A program made the translations under genes and the position numbers. Of a stretch of DNA of 27,826 bases, positions 24,221 to 27,826 are shown piece after piece. The notes below the pieces were generated by a model. That model was not told where the DNA came from. It saw only the letters and a program-made list of their open reading frames with translations, and made no database searches. This DNA is from an uncultured Prosthecobacter sp. (lineage in GTDB: Bacteria > Verrucomicrobiota > Verrucomicrobiia > Verrucomicrobiales > Verrucomicrobiaceae): contig CANNUR010000009.1 in assembly GCA_947523045.1 (NCBI GenBank), forward strand, positions 1-27,826. The letters are read 5' to 3'. Numbering within the stretch: the stretch's first letter is position 1; each line of letters begins with the position of its first letter.

Positions 24221-24223
24221 TCA
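24218..24223. other. Back-to-back convergent stop codons (TGATCA)
   Basis: The methyltransferase stop TGA (24218-24220) directly abuts the reverse-strand rseP stop (TCA, 24221-24223), making a 6-bp palindrome with zero bases between the genes. There is no room for an intergenic terminator, so each transcript must run into the other gene or end inside it. Confidence 0.85.
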
Positions 24224-25717
24224 GGGCGCCGGCTTGCCGCGCTCTTCCTTGGGCAGCCAGCCGATCTCCTCCTTGGGGTCGCCGGCCTTGCCGCGGTTCA
24301 GGAAGAGGTCGCCGGCATCCTTGAGGGTGACGAAGAGGATGAAGCCGAACAGCGCCAGCGCGCAGGCGGTCTGGATGATTTCCAGAAAGCGCGACTCCAG
24401 CGGCTTGCGCCGGATCGCCTCGCCGATGGCCAGGGTGATGTGGCCGCCATCGAGCACGGGGAAGGGCAGCAGGTTGAGGATGGCCAGGTTGATGTTGAGC
24501 ACGACGCTGAACCACAGTACCTGCAGCAGGCCGGCCGGATCCTGCAGCAGGTTGTAATAGACGCGGCCGATGCCCACCGGCCCGCTCATGTGGCCGGGGC
24601 TGATGTCAGAGGTGCCCGTCAGCAGCTTGGTGAGCATGCCATACATGGCGCGTGAGGCGTCAGAGATCTGTTCCACCACGCCCGGATGTGCCAGCTTGCG
24701 CTCGCCGGTGGCGTGCCAGACAATGCCGATCATCGGTCGAGGGTCGCTCTTCGACTGCCATTTGTCCGGCACGCGCGGGGTCATTTCGACCGAGATCTTG
24801 GCGTCCTTGCGCAGCACGGTCAGGCGCACGGGGCGATCCTTTTTGTCTTCCAGGTAGTCCGACAACTGGACGCGATGGAAGATCGGCTGGCCGTCGACCT
24901 CGAGGATCTGGTCGAGCGGCTGCAGGCCGGCTTCGGCGGCCGGGCTGTGCGGCTGCAGGGCGCCGACCATCGGTGTTTCCTTGCCCATGATACCGACCTC
25001 GCGCAGGGGCGGCCGCTTGAAGGGCTGCTGCCACCAGGCAATGTTTTCCGCCTCGGGATCCGGCCACTTGGAAGCGACGGCGATTTCCTGCACGCCCTTG
25101 CCGGGTCGCTCGACCTCGAAGCGGATCGTTTCACCCTCGCTGGCAATGACGCCCCAGCGGATGCTGTCGACCATGCCCTCGAAGCGCAGCACCGGCACAC
25201 CGTCGATCTTGCGCACGACATCGCCAGGCTGCAGGCCGGCCTTGGCTGCCGGGCTGTCGTCGACGACGTAGCCGATGGTCGTGGTGACAAAGGGTTCCGA
25301 CTGCGGCTTGCCCAGCCAGGAGACCAGCAGGGCGAACAGGCAGGCCAGGCCAAAGCTGAACAGCGGGCCGGCAAAGGCGACGATGATCTTGTCGAGCGGC
25401 TTGACCGGCGGCAGGGGCTCGCCGGCGGTCGATTCGCCCTCGATGGCGTCCATCGGCGCCATCTGTGGCAGCTTGACGAAGCCGCCCGCCGGGATGCTGC
25501 CGAGGCCGTACTCGACGCCGTTGATGGTCTTTTTCCACAGCGGCTTGCCAAACCAGATGTAGAAAGCCTCGACCTTCAGCCCGCGCCAGCGCGCCGCCAG
25601 GAAGTGACCCAGTTCATGGACCAGGATCATCAGGTTGAAAACCATCAGCACTTCGAAGACCAGGATGATGAAGCGGAGTGCCTCACCGACGAAGCCAAGT
25701 TGGGAAAGCCATTGCAT
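24221..25717 (-). CDS. rseP: RseP-like site-2 intramembrane zinc metalloprotease
   Basis: A 498-residue protein with the zinc motif HELGH (His34, Glu35, His38) in its first helix and the second conserved motif FPVLDGGH (Asp423) near the C-terminus. Between them lie two PDZ-like modules (about 145-225 and 250-340, with DDSPAAKAGLQPGDVV and HSPAAEAGLQPLDQIL). This is the architecture of RseP, which cuts transmembrane anti-sigma factors or leftover signal peptides. ATG at 25717 is preferred over a frame start at 25921, whose extra residues are low-complexity and overlap the regulator gene. The usual neighbours dxr, cdsA or bamA are not present. It lies 94 bp downstream of the XRE-cupin gene on the same strand. 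The leader lacks a Shine-Dalgarno site. Confidence 0.93.
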   Translation of the reverse strand: MQWLSQLGFVGEALRFIILVFEVLMVFNLMILVHELGHFLAARWRGLKVEAFYIWFGKPLWKKTINGVEYGLGSIPAGGFVKLPQMAPMDAIEGESTAGEPLPPVKPLDKIIVAFAGPLFSFGLACLFALLVSWLGKPQSEPFVTTTIGYVVDDSPAAKAGLQPGDVVRKIDGVPVLRFEGMVDSIRWGVIASEGETIRFEVERPGKGVQEIAVASKWPDPEAENIAWWQQPFKRPPLREVGIMGKETPMVGALQPHSPAAEAGLQPLDQILEVDGQPIFHRVQLSDYLEDKKDRPVRLTVLRKDAKISVEMTPRVPDKWQSKSDPRPMIGIVWHATGERKLAHPGVVEQISDASRAMYGMLTKLLTGTSDISPGHMSGPVGIGRVYYNLLQDPAGLLQVLWFSVVLNINLAILNLLPFPVLDGGHITLAIGEAIRRKPLESRFLEIIQTACALALFGFILFVTLKDAGDLFLNRGKAGDPKEEIGWLPKEERGKPAP

Positions 25718-25734
25718 AGGGGTTGGGACGATAC

Positions 25735-25754
25735 GCCGCGCGGCGCTGCGCGGC
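25735..25754 (-). other. GC-rich hairpin upstream of rseP
   Basis: GCCGCGC (25735-25741) and GCGCGGC (25748-25754) form a 7-bp stem with a 6-nt loop in the gap between the regulator and rseP. There is no T run, so it is a poor terminator; it could pause transcription or be incidental. Confidence 0.25.
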
Positions 25755-25811
25755 CGGCACGCTACCACCCCGGGGACGGAGGGCAATCGCCGAGTTCGGT
25801 CGAAACACCCG

Positions 25812-26366
25812 TTACTTTTCCAGGAAAACGCACAGCACCCGGGCGGCTTGGTCGTGCGGATTGAGCAGCCGGTGCGGGGTGTCGGCGTCGAAGTACAGGC
25901 TGTCGCCGGTCGCCAGCGCAAAGCTCTCGGTGCCGTATTCCAGTGTCACCCGTCCCTCCAGAACGATGAGGAATTCCTCGCCCTCATGCGGTCGCGACAC
26001 GTTGCGGCCACCGCCGGCCGGCACCTGCAGCAGAAACGGATCCATGCGCCGGTTCGCTCGGCCCTGGATCAGGGCCTCATAGATGATGTCGGAATTTTGG
26101 GGGTCGCGCCGGATGACCCGGCGGTCCTGCCGGCGCGTCAGCACGATCTGCGGCTTGGCGTCGAGCCCCTCCAGCAGTGTTGCCAGCGGCACGCGCAGGG
26201 CCTCGGCCACCCGCGCCAGGGCGGGCAGCGAGGGCGTGATGCGGAAGTTCTCCACCTTCGACAGCCAGCTGCGCGTCTGCCCGGCCGCCGCGGCGACCTC
26301 CTCCAGGCTCAGGCCGAGGTCGAGGCGGCGCTGTTTGATGCGCTGGGACAGTTCGACGAGGTTCAT
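25812..26366 (-). CDS. XRE-family transcriptional regulator with C-terminal cupin
   Basis: A 184-residue protein. Residues about 4-60 form an XRE helix-turn-helix (LSQRIKQRRLDLGLSLEEVAAAAGQTRSWLSKVEN), and about 110-184 a cupin barrel (SRPHEGEEFLIVLEGRV and DSLYFDADTPHRLLNP). This is the PuuR-like group, in which a small molecule bound by the cupin changes DNA binding. The ATG at 26366 starts just before the conserved helix; 26390 would add eight residues. Neither has a Shine-Dalgarno site. It is divergent from the PhoD-like gene across an AT-rich 86-bp spacer with an imperfect dyad, so control of both genes is plausible. Target and ligand are unknown. Confidence 0.88.
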   Translation of the reverse strand: MNLVELSQRIKQRRLDLGLSLEEVAAAAGQTRSWLSKVENFRITPSLPALARVAEALRVPLATLLEGLDAKPQIVLTRRQDRRVIRRDPQNSDIIYEALIQGRANRRMDPFLLQVPAGGGRNVSRPHEGEEFLIVLEGRVTLEYGTESFALATGDSLYFDADTPHRLLNPHDQAARVLCVFLEK

Positions 26367-26373
26367 GGGGCAA

Positions 26374-26412
26374 TGTTGCTTAAAAATCACATAAATTTCT
26401 TTTCAGGCAACA
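26374..26412. promoter_or_regulatory. Imperfect dyad in the XRE-PhoD spacer
   Basis: TGTTGC (26374-26379) and GCAACA (26407-26412) are inverted, extended inward by TTAAAA versus TTTTC with one inserted base. The dyad overlaps the candidate -35 of phoD and the regulator leader, so it could be an operator for the XRE protein. The wide spacing makes this weak. Confidence 0.3.
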
Positions 26413-26428
26413 AGGTTCTCACTAGCAT
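26400..26428 (+). promoter_or_regulatory. Candidate promoter of the PhoD-like gene
   Basis: TTTTCA (26400-26405) and TAGCAT (26423-26428) are 17 bp apart, each matching 4 of 6 consensus positions. The predicted start near 26435 leaves a leader of about 18 nt before the ATG. Confidence 0.35.
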
Positions 26429-26452
26429 GGCCGTTTGCTTCGTCGCACCGCC

Positions 26453-27775
26453 ATGATGACTGAGACCCCATCCACCCACCTGCCTCGCCGTGAGTTCCTG
26501 GCCGGAGCCCTGGCTTTCGGCGTCGGCCCGGCCATCGCGTCGGCCCAGTCCTCGGCTGGCAGCCTCTTGGGCCCGCTGCTCGGTCATGCGGAGGCCACCG
26601 CCGCCCTAGTCTGGCTGCGCGCGGGCCAGGCGGGGGCGTTCACGCTGGAAGTGACGCCCGTGGCGGGGGGCGAGACCCGGCGCTGGACGCGGCAGGCGCT
26701 GGCGGAAAACGATTTCTGCCTGCACTGGCGGGCCGACGGTCTGCAGCCCGGCACGACCTACCGTTACCGCATCCTGCAGGAGGACCGCGAAATCGCCGCG
26801 GCGGAGCCGCAACAATTCACCACGGGGCCAGCGCCCGACCAGCCGTCCCGGGTCCGACTGGCGGTCAGTTCCTGCGCCAAGGAGGACGAGGGCAGTCGCG
26901 CGGTCTGGCGGCGCATGGCCGCCGAAAACGTCGATGGCGTTGTGCTGCTGGGCGACACCCCTTACATCGACAGCACGGACCTGGAAAAGCAGACCCGTCG
27001 GCACCGCGAGTTTGCCGCCGTGCCGGAGTACCAGGAGTTGCTGCGTTCGCGCCCGTGCGGCTGGACCTGGGACGACCACGATTTTGCCGGCAACGACGCC
27101 AGCGGCCAGGCGGCGGGCAAGGAGAACACCCGTCTCGTTTTCACCCGCTACCGGCCGCAGCAGGGCTATGGCGACGGCGAGGGCGGCATTTACACAAGCT
27201 TCCGGCGCGGGCCGGTCGAGGTCTTCCTGCTCGACACCCGCTGGTATTCGATGACCGAACCCTCCTTTGCCGGCAGCCACCGACCGAGCCTGCTCGGCGC
27301 CAGGCAGTGGCAGTGGCTGCAGAAGGGCCTGCTGGCCTCAACCGCGCCCTTCAAGGTGCTGGCCTGCGGGGTTATCTGGGACGACAAGGAAAACTTCGAG
27401 TCCGATGACTGGGGCACCTACAAGCATGAGCTGACCGCGATCCAGAAGTTCATTGGCGAGCACAAGATCCCCGGCGTGCTGCTCATGGGCGGCGACATCC
27501 ACGCCAGCCGCGTGCTGCGCTACAAGACGAAGGCCGTGGTCGGCTATGAACTCGTCCAGTTCATCGCCTCGCCCATCCACGCCAGCACAATCCCCTCGCT
27601 CAACGTCTACCATCCCGACCTGCTGCGCAGTGCGGTCGAACCGAACGTCTTCCTGCGCGTCGATGCCGACAGCACCGTCACGCCCGCCGTGCTCGATGCC
27701 GCCCTCATCAACAAAAACGGCGAAACCGTGTTCAGCTACCGCCTCACCGCGGATGAATTGAAACCCACCCTGTAA
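26453..27775 (+). CDS. phoD: PhoD-like alkaline phosphatase/phosphodiesterase, Tat-exported
   Basis: A 440-residue metallophosphatase. The N-terminus has a twin-arginine signal (LPRREFLAGALAFGVG, Arg12-Arg13) with likely cleavage after AIASA. A fibronectin-like N-terminal domain (about 35-130, LVWLRAGQAGAF) precedes the catalytic domain. Metal-site motifs are VLLGDTPYID (Asp168), TWDDHDFAGND (207-210) and LLMGGDIHASR (Asp348, His350). PhoD enzymes release phosphate from phosphodiesters such as teichoic acid or nucleic acid pieces, usually with Ca2+ and Fe3+. The ATG at 26453 (or 26456) is preferred over a TTG at 26435. No PHO box was recognised, so phosphate control is not shown. The divergent XRE-cupin gene is the nearest possible regulator. 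Confidence 0.9.
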   Translation: MMTETPSTHLPRREFLAGALAFGVGPAIASAQSSAGSLLGPLLGHAEATAALVWLRAGQAGAFTLEVTPVAGGETRRWTRQALAENDFCLHWRADGLQPGTTYRYRILQEDREIAAAEPQQFTTGPAPDQPSRVRLAVSSCAKEDEGSRAVWRRMAAENVDGVVLLGDTPYIDSTDLEKQTRRHREFAAVPEYQELLRSRPCGWTWDDHDFAGNDASGQAAGKENTRLVFTRYRPQQGYGDGEGGIYTSFRRGPVEVFLLDTRWYSMTEPSFAGSHRPSLLGARQWQWLQKGLLASTAPFKVLACGVIWDDKENFESDDWGTYKHELTAIQKFIGEHKIPGVLLMGGDIHASRVLRYKTKAVVGYELVQFIASPIHASTIPSLNVYHPDLLRSAVEPNVFLRVDADSTVTPAVLDAALINKNGETVFSYRLTADELKPTL

Positions 27776-27794
27776 ACCTTCCCCCCCGCTCAGC

Positions 27795-27826
27795 ATGCAC
27801 AAAGCCCCCCTCCTGATCCTCTCGGC
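27795..27826 (+). CDS. Start of a further gene, probably an exported protein (3' truncated)
   Basis: An ATG 19 bp after the phoD stop opens a frame to the window edge, reading MHKAPLLILS. The Lys followed by hydrophobic residues looks like a signal peptide start. The leader CCCCCCCGCTCAGC resembles that of actC (CCCCCCGCTGAC). Too little is visible for any function; it may be co-transcribed with phoD. Confidence 0.45.
   Translation, partial: MHKAPLLILS

Noticed and set aside
25718..25921. N-terminal extension of rseP
   Set aside because: The extra residues are low-complexity and overlap the XRE-cupin gene; RseP proteins start close to the HELGH helix.
1..27826. tRNA, rRNA, CRISPR arrays, insertion sequences, attachment sites and riboswitches
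   Set aside because: None was recognised on reading both strands; a covariance-model scan would be needed to exclude small structured RNAs.

Overview
The window reads as the chromosome of a high-GC member of the Verrucomicrobiota or a close PVC relative. The evidence is a PVC-type dehydrogenase fused to a c-type heme domain, an Alternative Complex III respiratory locus, many lipoproteins, and the near absence of Shine-Dalgarno sites. This is an inference from gene content; no rRNA, tRNA, phage, IS or CRISPR was seen, and no gene-free stretch exceeds about 200 bp.

Layout. (1) 2-3304: 5'-truncated PVC dehydrogenase/HEAT/cytochrome fusion carrying a pair of palindromes in its linker. (2) 3353-4339: lipoprotein with two tandem aspartyl-protease lobes. 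(3) 4390-10676: actABCD of Alternative Complex III (quinol oxidation), preceded by a promoter candidate and a 24-bp perfect palindrome that matches a Rex-type operator and also fits the CRP pattern. actE, actF and oxidase genes do not follow. (4) 10737-14949: an unknown lipoprotein, then on the minus strand an MsbA-like ABC exporter, a membrane-fusion adaptor and a small lipoprotein. (5) 15151-20420, plus strand: two overlapping CNNM/CBS membrane proteins, a class V aminotransferase, a trypsin-like protease lipoprotein, a small lipoprotein and a solitary NusG paralogue. (6) 20428-24220: fabZ-ptsI on minus, divergent from a glycosyltransferase and a methyltransferase that resemble aryl-polyene cluster enzymes. 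(7) 24221-27826: RseP-like site-2 protease, XRE-cupin regulator, divergent PhoD-like phosphatase, and the first codons of a further gene.

The common theme is the cell envelope: respiration in the inner membrane, export, envelope proteolysis (aspartyl, serine and intramembrane metallo-proteases), five predicted lipoproteins and a possible envelope-pigment fragment. The strongest unexplained signals are the operator before actA, the in-frame palindrome pair at 1711-1753, the isolated aryl-polyene-like genes, and the general lack of Shine-Dalgarno sites with pyrimidine-rich leaders. Most minus- or plus-strand giant ORFs opposite these genes are composition artefacts.
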